Below, piece by piece: positions 41,924 through 53,078 of a DNA stretch of 64,000 nt. The position numbers and the translations under genes were made by a program. The stretch's first letter is position 1. Each line of letters opens with the position of its first letter. Source of the stretch: Crambe crambe. Lineage: Eukaryota > Porifera > Demospongiae > Poecilosclerida > Crambeidae. The notes beneath the pieces were generated by a model. The model saw nothing but the letters and a program-made list of their open reading frames with translations, made no database searches and was not told the origin of the DNA. The stretch spans positions 4,048,404 through 4,112,403 of the forward strand of contig OZ004597.1 of assembly GCA_963924555.1 (NCBI GenBank), read 5' to 3'.

Positions 41924-43585
41924 CATAGATATAAGAGGTTTACGGGATTGGAAACGGATCACGTGCTCTCGTTAGCAACTAACAACCGAGGCGCGTTGAC
42001 AGCTGAATGACAGCACTTTTGTCAAAGTTGCTGTTCTGACAAGATCCATGAGGTAAGACTTATGCCAATGATACTATAATACACTAGGGCATAGATTTAC
42101 TGTATGAAATAAATTTTAGCTCAGATTTTCAAGTTTAATCATACAAATACTACTGTAGTGGTTAATGGGACTATAATCCCTCTCACGCTTGATAGAATCA
42201 ATTGCTGTTGCCCATTTTCTGATCAAAAGGCATGTAAACTTTAGCTACATGGAATAGTAATGTTAGTTTTTGTATTACCGTAAATCTGGAAATTTTCGCG
42301 TAAAATATCTTCGCGTTTTATTTTTTCGATGTGTTTATTATTCGTTTTTTGAATCACCCGTGAATAATTTTCAACAATGAAAATTTCGCTACTATATCCG
42401 GGGCGCTGGCGGCAGGTGCTAGCGTAGTTCCAGATCACTTACTGTGTTCGTGGCTACCATGTGTACTGTGACATGTGGAATGCCAGTCTAGGTGAAACGC
42501 TAGAGTGTGAGGGAGCCAACGAATGGAAAGGACAGGTACGCGGTGGCAGTGAAGAAATCAGGTACGATTGTAGGACATGTGGTCGAAAGAAAATCTCGAA
42601 CTAACTAACTCTGCCTCCACTTCATAATTCGCTCGAGCAATAGGCCTAGCTGGAAGACCATCCTTCTGCTGAAGAGAGACTGCAAGCTAGCTAGCTAGCT
42701 AGCTAGCTAATAATACTCAATATGCTTCCTACCGTATATTTTCAATGTTTTAATAATCCGTTGTAGAAAATATTTCACGTGTTTAATTTTCGATGTTTGA
42801 GCCAACCGCGAATTATTTTTAACAGCGAAAATTTCCAGATTTACGGTAGCTGACATATATTGTCTCTAGCATTTGCAAGTGGTGTTAAAACTGTAATCCC
42901 TCACCCAAGAAATACATTAACAATAGTGCGACTGTATTAGTTATTTCAGGGAAAGGATAGAACAGTAAATGGAATTGGTGCATTCGTTTTCTATACAATA
43001 GTCATCCTATGGAGATGGCAAGCTTACTATATTTCCCCCCTAATATCCATAGGGTCCACAGGACAGCTGACTGAGCCGAATTCTTGAGGTGGATGGTGTC
43101 AAAATCCAACAGCCAAAAGTTGGAAGTATTGCAATAATGCTGATGAGGGAGAACTGAGCAGAAACTGGCGGATAACTTTGGGGCAAAATTATCTAGCTAT
43201 AATAATGATGAATTTATGTCTAATTTTAATACCAAAAGTCATTCTGGCCTTTCTTTCAAATCAATCACATAAAATTAATGTATAATGAGCAATGATAGGT
43301 ACTCATAGTTATAATTACAAGGAAAAAAGTTATGAATAATTAATAACTTCCTTCCTCAGACTCTCCAACTTCAACTCTCTGACTCTTCACTTCTTCAATA
43401 CCTTCCCCTTAGCTTACTTGTACTATTCTGTGAGCTGTAGGGGCAGAATATCACTTTAACTGCCTTGAAAGGAGTGAATATTGATCTCTTTTCACAACGA
43501 TTAGTATAATTAATGCTGCATGCGCGTGCGCACGGTTGTGCAGTTCATTGGGCGTTTCCAATCCCGTAAAATCTCATATCTATGG
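41924..43585. mobile_element. ~1.66-kb TIR element with TTTACGGGATTGGAAAC ends
   Basis: The left end is CATAGATATAAGAGG then TTTACGGGATTGGAAACG. The right end is CGTTTCCAATCCCGTAAA then ATCTCATATCTATGG. The inner GGATTGGAAAC is shared with the elements at 40838, 49275 and 54539. It abuts copy A directly and contains a further TIR element at 42278-42846. No transposase frame was recognised. Confidence 0.7.
42278..42846. mobile_element. Nested ~570-bp TA-flanked MITE (mariner-like by target site)
   Basis: The ends are TA then CCGTAAATCTGGAAATTTTC on the left and GAAAATTTCCAGATTTACGG then TA on the right, with further inverted similarity inward (TTCGCGTTTTATTTTTTCGA and its counterpart near 42790). 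The TA flanks fit Tc1/mariner-type insertion. A (CTAG)n microsatellite lies inside at 42687-42710. Confidence 0.7.
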
Positions 43586-43587
43586 CC

Positions 43588-44321
43588 TAGCCTCGTCCCC
43601 AGGCCTTATTAAAATAAGGGCCTGGTATCCACTGTTTGCGCATGTGCTGGTTTTTCACGCTTTTCCGTGAATTTGTACACTTTCGGAAATTTCAGGATAC
43701 GTAAACGTCACAATAATTGGGCGGGGCCTTGTTTCTATGACGGCTGATAGTAGTTAGAACAATGGAAGGTGCTTCTCCAGCTTCAGCTACCGATAAGGTC
43801 AGCTACAAACGATAGTTACTTGTTTTTCTGACGCCGTCGCTTTCCCTTGGAGAGTCGGGCTTGCCTTATGTAGAGCATAGTGTAGAGGAACAGAGCCTGG
43901 CCCATCAGGTCTGTTTAAAAAACGAAGTATTTGTACGTCTGACTGCCGACTGGAAAGAGCCAAGTTCTGCCGTTTGTAGTGGACCACCAGAACTTCTATT
44001 AGTCTCAGTAACGTCTGGCCGCGCGAGATTCGTAATAAGAAAAAAGAAGTAGTAGCTAGCTGGGAAGAGAAGCACAGTTCTTGGTCCGGATGGAGGATCA
44101 GGTCAGAGGACTGAGAAATCATCTCTTTAAAGTCTGCTTTCAAGGAGAACTTTGCTACAGAGTCTTGTTCCTGCGGCAAAGATCGAGTCATCTAATTAGT
44201 ACCGCCCACTCTACATCGTCATCGGCACATTATAATGATATTCATAGATGCTGGGATCGCGCACGCGCAAACAGTGGATACCAGGCCCTTATTTCAATAA
44301 TAAGGCCTGGGTACGAGGCTA
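43588..44321. mobile_element. 734-bp TIR element, 10-bp target-site duplication
   Basis: The ends are TAGCCTCGTCCCCAGGCC and GGCCTGGGTACGAGGCTA. The terminal repeat runs ~55 bp, includes its own small hairpin (CCAGGCCTTATT..AATAAGGGCCTGG) and ends CACTGTTTGCGC. ATCTATGGCC is repeated exactly at 43578-43587 and 44322-44331. This length fits Mutator-like insertion (inference). A 130-residue minus frame (43799-44191) fills much of the inside but is not recognised. Confidence 0.82.
43799..44191 (-). CDS. Hypothetical 130-residue ORF inside the 43.59-kb element
   Basis: The frame is open from MTRSLPQEQDS to the stop and nearly spans the space between the terminal repeats. I see no catalytic or zinc-binding motif, signal peptide or membrane span. 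An overlapping plus-strand frame exists (43861-44052). It may be chance in a GC-richer insert, a piece of captured host exon, or a transposition accessory protein; there is no evidence for any of these. Confidence 0.2.
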   Translation of the reverse strand: MTRSLPQEQDSVAKFSLKADFKEMISQSSDLILHPDQELCFSSQLATTSFFLLRISRGQTLLRLIEVLVVHYKRQNLALSSRQSDVQILRFLNRPDGPGSVPLHYALHKASPTLQGKATASEKQVTIVCS

Positions 44322-44335
44322 ATCTATGGCCCAAC

Positions 44336-44700
44336 TAATGCTATACGAGCATCTCTAGTTGGTACGTCAATAGCTAGCGGGCATAGTTGATAATACGAAT
44401 GCGCACGTTTGTTTGACCTTTGACCCCACAAATGAAATATGCCCATAGCACTTAGAACAAACAGCTAGAGCTTATTGCTTTCGACAGCATTTTGTCATAG
44501 AGGCACTAAGTGGATTGTAGGCGCTTGGCTTTCTAAGTGCTTGTGGTAAGCATTATACAGCCTCCAGTGTCCTGTGTATGCAGCTGCCACAACCACTCTA
44601 ATATCTTAGCCCAATAGGTCAAAGTACAAATGACTTTCACCAACTGCTTCGCTCGCTCGCCGATTGAATATGTTACACGAACATAGGGTCTGACTAAAAC
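44336..44700 (+). repeat. ~330-bp repeat unit (also 50455-50775 and 50830-51130)
   Basis: The unit runs AATAGCTAGCGGGCATAGTT, ATGCGCACGTT, TTTGACCTTTGACCCC, CACTTAGAACAAACAGCTAG, AAGTGGATTGTAGGCGCTTG and CTTTCACCAACTGCTTCGCT. This copy stands alone; the other two are almost adjacent. Each contains TGACCTTTGACCC, a DR1-type nuclear-receptor half-site pair. Confidence 0.65.
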
Positions 44701-45071
44701 ACGGACCGGACCGGACCACCGGACCACGCACGAGATAAAAAATACTCATGCACGCTTGATTTGCTGATCTTCTGTATGTATGAGATAAAAAAAATAATGA
44801 CAATAGTTTTCTGAGTATAAGGTTATTAAATTAACCCACCTGAGAGAAGGTGAATGGCCAGTTTAGAGCCTGCTATAGCGTGCATACTATTTAATTTGTC
44901 TAGAGCTTGTACTATTAGTAACACTTAGCTACTAAGCAAAAAAATACTCGACAATCATGGCCATTATGTTGTGCAGGGATATTCTGTTTGAAAAATAAAA
45001 GTAGTTCCATGATAGCTATAGCTATAGCTACTGGCTAATGGCAATACACTGTACTGATCCATAGATATACT

Positions 45072-46094
45072 CAGTCGAATCGCCACCGTCAATTTTTAAT
45101 AATAAAACCGGAAGTGACGTAATGGGCATAATTTTAATGGAAAAAAAGAAGCATGTGTGTTGGTGTGCTGGTTACTCTCCACTTATGGCTATCATGACTT
45201 CTGAAAACTTCTTATATGAAATTTCAACAACTTCACCCTCCTCTTGATAAATAATACTTTACTAGACTTTTTAAAATAAATACTCAGTGCATGAAATCAG
45301 GGCTAATAAAAATACTAATTGCAGTCAAAAACCATTTCTCCTTTTCAGTATAAGACATGCATTGACTCAATAGATGTTCATGGTATATATTATCTTATAT
45401 CAAAAATCAAATTTGTTCCAATAAAGCGTGACCAAACACAATTTCTGACTTCTCTGCTGCCATACTGTGTTAATATACATCAAATGTTCACCAAAATAGT
45501 TGAGTCTGTAGAAATATATCACATGAATCTAGGCTCAGGAAAGATCAAATGTTGTAGTACTCTTTCCATGGGGGAAATATATCTTCTTGGGGTCTTGCAA
45601 TGAAATGACACTATTGGAAGTAATTTTGTGGAAAAAAGTAGGAATTTGCATCACATCAAATACACAAGAAAATTCTCAGAACAAAACAAAATTCGCAGAC
45701 AGGAATGATACATCTTAGCACTATCAATTCACAAAAAATCAAAATCCTAATTCATGGAGAAATGAAATTTGACCGCTCTCTCTACTGGTACTTTCAGCCT
45801 GTACACTTGGACTAGGTGCACTCTCAGCCTCAGGAAATCTAGTGATACTACGACTAGCTACTTCATAAGCATGACTCATTACCTTCTTGAATAAGCCTTC
45901 CATATGCTTGAATATCTTTCAATGCACGTTTACCATCTTTTGTAGAATAGAGCCTAAACTCACACAAAAACAGCTGCCATTCTTTATGGTAATTTATGCT
46001 GAGTTTTCAGTAATTTTCCGGATATTGTTTGTATTCTCAGAAAATTAACATTGTATTACGGCAATGGACTTCGGGTGCACTGGCGATTCGACTG
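45072..46094. mobile_element. 1.02-kb CAGTCGAATCGCC element, 4-bp target-site duplication
   Basis: The ends are CAGTCGAATCGCC on the left and CACTGGCGATTCGACTG on the right, flanked by TACT at 45068-45071 and 46095-46098. It has split the left end of a GGATTGGAAAC-family element: removing it restores CATAGATATACTAG followed by ACTACGTACACAGG as in copies A and B. Inside is a 94-residue plus frame (45319-45603), unrecognised. A partial relative is at 32282 and a family member with TACA duplication at 55402. Confidence 0.8.
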
Positions 46095-47310
46095 TACTAG
46101 ACTACGTACACAGGATTGGAAACTGGTCACGTGCGCCCATAACGACAATACTGACAATCCGTCTAGGCAGCTGTTCTGTTTTTGCGCTAAAATAAAGATT
46201 ACTCCCCGTAACTAGCCTGGCTTAACTGCAATGAAGAACTGTTTTGAAGCAAAATACAAATCTTTAACCCCGCCTATCCTCCTAGGAATGCAAAATGTTG
46301 AGAAGTATAGTTATCTAGAATGATATCAGCAAAGGTAAATTCTTGTGTGCTAAAACTGATAGCTATTTTATATTTTTTTGGAAGTGAGCTTGTTAACTTC
46401 TTTTCATACCATACTTATTCTCTATATGACAGGAAAGTGGATGGTTATCGCTGGTACCAGAATGAGACCAAATTGATTCGTAGCAGTGATCCAAAATTTC
46501 AAAAAATATATTTTTCAATCGTTTTGCCCTCAGGAAGAGATCTGAGATTCAAGCATCATGCCTATTTCCTTTTGGATTCTATGAGAAATAGCTAACCAAG
46601 TTGTAATTCACTGCTATAAACTTTCCTCATGGACATTCCAAGTATGGAAACCTCACACATGTCCCTCTATTCAGACTAAACTTGCTTTTCTTTATCTACC
46701 AACTAATGTGTATGAGGTCCTTTGTCAAAGATTTGTCCCCTTTTGGAGTCTCCTTTATTGAGGTTCCTTTGCTCTCGTCATTCACTCATACAATGCCCAT
46801 ACATATGTAGGTCAATGTTCTCATACATAGTACCAATCAACAGAGGTGCACACTGGCATCTAGCAATTGTAGACACTACTAGATGATTGAAACAATCAAA
46901 ACATTATACGTTATTATTACAACATTGAGTTTCATTGTCTGCTTTTCTGATTCAGGAATAATATTATCTAAGCAAGGGTAATCCCAATGTAGACTTCTCC
47001 AGTTGGAAAATGCTATGTCCAAAAGTGATTTATTAATTTATTCAAGTTATTTATTATTAGGATATACCTAAGCAAACAAATGGTTATGACTGTGGTGTAT
47101 TCACATACATGGTAAGAATACTTCATTTAATATCAATATAGCTAAAACTAGCCTATTTTTTTGTATATGCAAGATATCACTGAAGTTTTTTTTCAGTCAG
47201 GTCAGTGAATGATATAGCATTATGTCATGTTTTTTATTATTTTTTGTTATTCCTTCCCTACAGGAACACAACTTGATTTTAGAGTTGAGAACAATCACTA
47301 TTGACTAACT
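46095..47310 (+). pseudogene. Ulp1-type protease gene fragments in a GGATTGGAAAC-family element
   Basis: The sequence starts with the family's left end (TACTAGACTACGTACACAGG, then GTCACGTGCGCCCATAACG) and diverges from copies A and B near 46200. A plus frame (about 46433-46595) encodes KVDGYRWYQNETKLI and DLRFKHHAYFLLDS. At 47061-47111 a GT/AG-bounded exon encodes DIPKQTNGYDCGVFTYM, the C48 peptidase active-site Cys block (Gln, then NGYDCGVF). An in-phase last exon (47264-47308) ends at TAA. The His/Asp part of the domain was not found between 46596 and 47060, so the gene is probably decayed. It may be the remnant of a coding parent of the short copies A and B (inference). Confidence 0.5.
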
Positions 47311-47573
47311 AAACTAGCTATAGCTAACAAGCTAATATAGTCAATGTTCTAGAAAAGTTAATAGTGAACCAGATTGCAATTGACACTATCAGACTAGCTA
47401 GCTACCAATATTTAGCTACGACTACCAATATAAATAACACAATATTTAGCTCCAAACTATAACAGTTTAGCTAGCTGGCTATGATTATAGCTATAGCTAA
47501 CTGGGTTAATATAGGTCTGAGGTATGAATTATTCTATTATAATTATCATTTGCTCAAGTAACTAAATACACTC

Positions 47574-47915
47574 CTATAGTATTACTCTGCCAGTTCCTAT
47601 GTAATTCTGTAGCTGTTGATCGATACAGGTAGTTTGCAATTGTGCAGCATCGTGGTCCGTCTCGCTTCGCGCACGCTGCAAATCGTACACGGTCCGTGGG
47701 TCCGGTCCGGTCAGAAGTTTATACACGCCCATCGCGTCAGTGAAAAACTTCGCGTCATGGTCATCGAGCCTCGCGTTATCGTCATTGTGCCGTAGTCGTC
47801 GTTGTGACGCAACATGGGGTGCGCAATTCATAACCAAACCACATGAACATGTTACGCAGAGGATTGTCTGCTGCCCTACAAAAACTGTTCTTGAAGTTCT
47901 GACCATTGCATGCAT
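47574..47915 (-). CDS. Hypothetical 113-residue ORF
   Basis: A minus frame in a GC-richer patch, with a Cys cluster (CVTCSCGLVMNC) and a His/Asp-rich middle. The composition is protein-like, but no family is recognised and no splice partners were found. Position between the Ulp1 fragments and a duplicated MITE block suggests transposon-derived sequence. Confidence 0.2.
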   Translation of the reverse strand: MHAMVRTSRTVFVGQQTILCVTCSCGLVMNCAPHVASQRRLRHNDDNARLDDHDAKFFTDAMGVYKLLTGPDPRTVYDLQRARSETDHDAAQLQTTCIDQQLQNYIGTGRVIL

Positions 47916-47944
47916 GATTGAGGATTCAATAAGTTCACAATGGG

Positions 47945-48278
47945 AACACTAGCTAATCTTTCGACGCCATTTTGAAGCGCACGTCGGTAGGGGCGGGGCT
48001 TATGGGAGGGGCCACGTATAAGTGCACGTGTACAGTACAGCCTAATGAGTTCAGTAGCTAACGCTATTTATTCTTGTCTGATGATGTTCCTGACACTCCT
48101 TGCTACATTGCAGTATAGATGCTTATCATATAGTACTATTATAATACTTGGCTGTAGTGTAGTCAGCTCACTTCACTATGCCATGTACATGTCATTTACA
48201 TTGCTGTTGTTAGATAAAACTAAATAAATTCTTCCATAGACTGTATGTCAACTTCAAGCACTAAGAAAAAGAATAGAA
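47945..48278. repeat. Duplicated block, second copy of 11945-12240
   Basis: AATCTTTCGACGCCATTTTG, GCGCACGTCGGTAGG, CTGATGATGTTCC and ACTTCAAGCACTAAGAAAAA occur in the same order as at 11945. It is followed by the same foldback MITE. Confidence 0.65.
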
Positions 48279-48539
48279 ACAAGTGAGCGCAAAAAATTCC
48301 TTCTGAATAAAAAAATTAAGTAGGGATGGCCTAAAATCAAGCTGGGCTGTATAATGTACTGCAGCCTCATATGAAAACAATCTCTACTTTTACAACGGCC
48401 CATAGCTAGCTATGGGTAGTGGATGTAAATGTAGGGATGGTTTTCATATGAGGCTGCAGTACATTATACAGCCCAGCTAGATTTTAGGCCAACCCTACTT
48501 AACCTTTTTATTCAGATGGAATTTTTTGCGCTCACTTGT
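48279..48539. mobile_element. Foldback MITE with ACAAGTGAGCGC ends (copy 2)
   Basis: ACAAGTGAGCGCAAAAAATT at the left and TTTTTTGCGCTCACTTGT at the right; the arms carry AAGTAGGGATGGCC and CCTCATATGAAAACAATC. The loop is about 48402-48425. This copy has the better-preserved ends. Confidence 0.75.
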
Positions 48540-48639
48540 TGGCGAGCGAGCGAAGCCCTACACTAATTGGTCAAAATGGAAATTCGCGACATTTATATGT
48601 AACGTAGGTCACTCAAAATGCGCATTCGCTTACGTATGT

Positions 48640-49035
48640 GCATGAAATAGCTACTAAGCAAAGTCATAATAAACTATCATTTTCTTTAAGCTTGAAGTTG
48701 AAAAACTATTATAGCGTACCCAGAGAACCAGAAAACAAGCGAAGGAGGGTCCTAGAACACCCTCTAGAAATTGACCAGCAAAGAATAGCGAGACCTCATG
48801 AAAGAAATGAAAGAGACAGAGCTAGATGGAGAACAGAGTGAAAGGAACAGAGAAAAAAAAAAGACTAGCAAAGAAATGCGACAGATAGAGCCAGGAGGAG
48901 GGAATGTACAGAGTCAGCAGAAGATAATGCTGCAAGAGCAGAGCAAATGAGAGCCAGAAGGAGAGCAGAGTCAGCAGAACACAGAGCTGCCAGATTAGAG
49001 CATATGAGGGCTCATTATTTGAGAGACTAGCTACT
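48640..49035 (+). pseudogene. Decayed Arg/Glu-rich repeat ORF, transposon N-terminal type
   Basis: The frame ending 48841 encodes PENKRRRVLEHPLEIDQQR and NERDRARWRTE. In shifted frames follow EQMRARRRAESAEHRAARLE and HMRAHYLRD to about 49027. Such degenerate ~20-residue RARRxxESxEHR units are familiar from the N-termini of Helitron-type and other transposon proteins. There is no helicase or Rep motif here, so the class is unproven. At least one frameshift and several stops. Confidence 0.4.
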
Positions 49036-49274
49036 GAGTCTGAACAGGAGTGGTAGCCTGGGTTAAGAGAAGACACTCTAATGTTAACTGGGAATGCACC
49101 AAGTCAGTTAACAACCTGAATAGCTAGATATCAAAAGTCACTGTTGGGGCTATATAATCATAAGTGAGGGAGGAGCACATTGAAATGACCACTGGCTGCT
49201 TGCTCGCCCAACTAATGCTATACGAGCATCTCTAGTTGGCGAGCGAAGCGAGCCTCTCTCTGGTCATAGATATA

Positions 49275-50380
49275 CTAGACTACGTACACAGGATTGGAAA
49301 CAGGTCACGTGCGCCCATAACGACAATACTGACAATCCGTGTAGGCAGCTGTTCGTGCTAAATTGCCCCAAACAAACAGGGGAGGAGAAGTAGTGTGCCA
49401 AATTTCTGCTAAACTATAGCCAATTGGTAAGTTCAAAGAATGCAAAGAGTGGGCTAGTATAGTGCTAAACAAGCATAGTTCTTAAAAAGGCTGGTTTCTC
49501 AAGTGTTAGAGGGTATAATTGCGAGTAACAATGGTAGTTCGACTTTGTGGACCTCTGGAGCTTGGATGTTAAAAGTATAGTCTCTTTTTCCCCACTAATC
49601 TGTTAGGTAGTGATCATTTATATGTACATATGTACTTTTTAAAGGTGCCTGTAAAAAAATCATGTCGATGTTACTGTTTCTTCAGATTACCCATGGCTGG
49701 CTGTCAAGAAAAGCTATAGTAAAGAAGGATACTATAATGTAACAACTAATACTGTCACTTTACACATATTTCCTTTCATATTATAATAAAAAAATGATAA
49801 TAACAAGTACTGATAGTGCACTGCTGAACATCCAATTCATCGAGAGATTTGTTGTGATATACTTGTTTTGAGGGATCAAGATGAAGAGTAAAGCTGCCCC
49901 AGTGTATCCTTTCCTGCCCCTGATACAAGAAGGTATCTCATCTCCTCATATAAGAACAACAACATAGTGAAATGGCTTCTTAAATCATCAATGGCAAATG
50001 GCATGTCATCTCCAGCCCTGCACAAAATTAAAACTACCTGAGTACATATGGTCAACTAGTATCTTTCATTTTATACCAAAAGTAAGGCAGCTAGACTTCT
50101 ATTTTAGTAGTAGGAGTGCCACAAAACTTTTTAGTCACCTGTTTCCACGTTTTTCTTCCATAGCAAGAGTAAATAGACTAAACTGACATGATAAACTACT
50201 ACAGCTATAGGTCATTGAGCCTTTTCACTTATAATCATAATTATAGCTGCGCTAAATACCTTGCCTTTCATCCTCTTTCTTATTTTGTGTAAGATTTCTC
50301 TGTTCGCCAGGTACCTACACGGATGGTCTATAAATTCTACGCGCGCATGCCCTGTTTCCAATCCTGTGTACGTAGTCTAG
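49275..50380. mobile_element. ~1.1-kb TIR element, GGATTGGAAAC family, copy B
   Basis: CTAGACTACGTACACAGG at the left and CCTGTGTACGTAGTCTAG at the right form a full 18-bp match, followed inward by ATTGGAAACAGG. Almost identical to copy A (40838-41923), with small indels such as a short insertion near 49440. The flanks carry CTAGTTGGCGAGCGAAGCGA on both sides (about 49233 and 50377), a local repeat. Confidence 0.8.
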
Positions 50381-50454
50381 TTGGCGAGCGAAGCGAGCCA
50401 CTCTCTGGTCATGTCAACGGGAGCTCGAGATATATATATACGTACGTCATAGCT

Positions 50455-51140
50455 AGCGGGCATAGCTTATAATACGCATGCGCACGTTCGTTTGACCTTT
50501 GACCCCACAAATGAAACGTGCCCATAGCACTTAGAACAAATAGCTAGAGCTTATTGCTTTCTACAGCATTTTGTCATAGAGGCGCTAAGTGGATTGTAGG
50601 CGCATGGCTTTCTAAGTGTTTGTGGTAAGCATTATACAGCCTCCTGTCAGTGTGTATGCAGCTGCCACACTGCCACAACCACTGCAATATCTTAGGCTTA
50701 GTCCAATAAGTCAAAGTACAAATGACTTTCACCAACTGCTTCGCTCGCCGATTGAATATGTTACACGAACATACCCTAGTATATCTATGCTCTGGTCATG
50801 TCAACGGGAGCTCGAGATATATATTTATATACGTACGTCAATAGCTAGCGGGCATAGTTAATAATACGCATGCGCGCACGTTCGTTTGACCTTTGACCCC
50901 ACAAATGAAATATGCCCATAGCACTTAGAATAAACAGCTAGAGCTTATTGCTTTCTACAGCATTTTGTCATAGAGGCGCTAAGTGGATTGTAGGCACTTG
51001 GCTTTCTAAGTGCTTGTGGTAAGCATTATACAGCCTCCTATGTATGCAGCTACAATATCTTAGTAAGTCAAAGTACAAATGACTTTCACCAACTGCTTCG
51101 CTCACCAATTGAATATGTTACACGAACATACCCTAGTATA
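50455..51140 (+). repeat. Two near-tandem copies of the 330-bp unit
   Basis: Copies at 50455-50775 and 50830-51130 are separated by CTCTGGTCATGTCAACGGGA, which also precedes the first copy. Both include TGACCTTTGACCC (50493-50505 and 50887-50899) and CACCAACTGCTTCGCTC. Short (TA)n/(TATG)-like runs occur at the joints. Confidence 0.7.
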
Positions 51141-51144
51141 TGTA

Positions 51145-51440
51145 GGTCTACACTCCAAAATGCCTCAGGCGTACGTACGGTACATACGTGTCCCGAATTA
51201 GTAGCGCTGAGCGTACATAATGCGCATGCTACTATTGTAATTTAGCTAGATTGTTTTCTACAGTCATTTATCATAAGTGGCGCTAAAGTCAATTGTAGGC
51301 GCTTGGCTTATCTAAGTGCCTGAGGTATTTACAGCTTTTTATGTATGGAGCTTCATGGTTGGAATTACCACTTACATGACTCTTGTCTCTGACAGCAAAA
51401 TCAAGCACTGGAGCCTATCAGCTACTCTCTCACCGCATAG
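51145..51440 (+). repeat. Dispersed repeat related to 13220-13560
   Basis: GGTCTACACTCCAAAATGCC, CAATTGTAGGCGCTTGGCTT, TACAGCTTTTTATGTATGGA and TGGAGCCTATCAGCTACT recur from the 13-kb copy in order. Confidence 0.5.
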
Positions 51441-52056
51441 GCTCCAACTTTTCTAAAAATGCTTGAAGGATACAAACCACACCCATCTATATTTTAATCA
51501 CCAAGCCTCTAATTAACATAACCATGCCCCAATCACACCCACATTAATAGAATAATGTACAAGTACATTTAGCTTAGCTTGCATTCTTTGGTTAGCTGCC
51601 AAGTACTTAAGTGCATGGTCAGCATTGACCTAATAGCGCAGCTGACCTTGCACATGCCCAGCAGAGCATTTGCCAGGCCCATAATAATTATAATGTGCTG
51701 TAACTACAAGCAAGCTCTCATAGTTTGATGTGTAGCTTCCTGGCTATACAACTTTAAGGACAAACAATAGGGCAGTAGCAAGCCGTTAGAGGACAAAGGA
51801 CAAACTGTCCTTCAAATTTAAGGACATTTGGAGCCTCAATAGCAAATGAAAATCTTCTAAAGATTTGAAGAATGCTTGCTCGCTCGCTGTCAACTGAATG
51901 TTGAACATTGCCCTAGTTATAATAACTGCGTGTCTGAATGGCTCGCTGTATAGAGTCTATTAATAATTGTTTGCCAGAATGGCTCGCTGTATAGTCTATA
52001 ATTATTAATAATTGCGTGCCAGAATGGCTCACTATATTATAGAGTCTACCCCAGTA

Positions 52057-52686
52057 CAGGAAAATCGGGCATAACGCGGCAGAACAATTTTCTACGTAGG
52101 AGCAGTTTTAGTGAGTCATGCTATTTATTCAACAAAAATTTTTTTTTCTGTATAGATCAAAACTATGATCCTAGAACAAACTTCTGACCAAGTTTGGAAC
52201 TTAAACTAAAGTAGAAAGGCTTCAAATGAAGCGCTAAAGTTAGCTAGTCAGCCATGAAACCTTCGTGCACGGAAAATCCAACAGCTGAAAATCACCAAAA
52301 GTAAGGTAGGCTTTCCAGCTTATACGCTTGGAAATATGAACTAAGCATTCTACGCTACCTACGGTACTTTTCTAGTTTTTAGTTGGTACTTAATAGCGTC
52401 AGGAGGCGAGAAACTAGCTTCTCTCTAACTCTAGTTCGAAGCTCCGCCCACTTCAATTTAATAGTGCACGGGCGTGGCCCGAAATGATGTTCACGTTGCT
52501 TATTCTTTTTCTCTAAAAAATATAAAACGCTAATGGACGCTACTGGAGTTTTCTAAGAGCTGTTCCTTCGGTATCAAAGGACCTGAAGCATTGAAATTTG
52601 CGCGATGGAGACCCAAAGGGCCATAGATAACGGATACTAACCAATCAAAAAATTTTTTTAGTGCCGCGTTATGCCCGATTTTCCTG
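52057..52686. mobile_element. 630-bp TA-flanked MITE inside the minisatellite
   Basis: A perfect 25-bp terminal repeat starts CAGGAAAATCGGGCATAACG; the right end is its exact complement. TA flanks both sides (52055-52056, 52687-52688), as in Tc1/mariner insertions. The interior shares the block CATGAAACCTTCGTGCACGG with the repeats at 21.8, 27.9 and 31.9 kb, making them probable relatives. No transposase frame. Confidence 0.82.
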
Positions 52687-53078
52687 TACCCGGTCACATA
52701 ACTACGTGCCAGAATGGCTCGCTGTATAGAGTCTATAACTGCGTACCAGAATGGCTCACAATTATAGAGTCTACATAATTATAACTGCGTGCCAGAATGG
52801 CTCGCTGTATAGAGTCTATAATATTTATTATTATAGAGTCTATATTAATAACTGCGTGCCAGAATGGTTCGCTGAAGAGTCTATATTAATATAACTGCAT
52901 GCAAAAAATGGCTCGCTGTATAGAGTCTATAATAACTGCCTGCGTGCCAGAATGGTTCACTATATATTTTTTAATTTTAATTTTTTATTAATTTTTTTTT
53001 TGAAGTGGCCCCAAAGGACCTAATAACTGAATGTCAGTGTGATGAGAAGAAGGTCTGTTGTGGTAGATGAAATGGTTA

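Noticed and set aside
44701..44720. GGACCGGACCGGACCACCGG as a regulatory array
   Set aside because: Short direct repeat at the edge of a dispersed repeat; no independent evidence of function.
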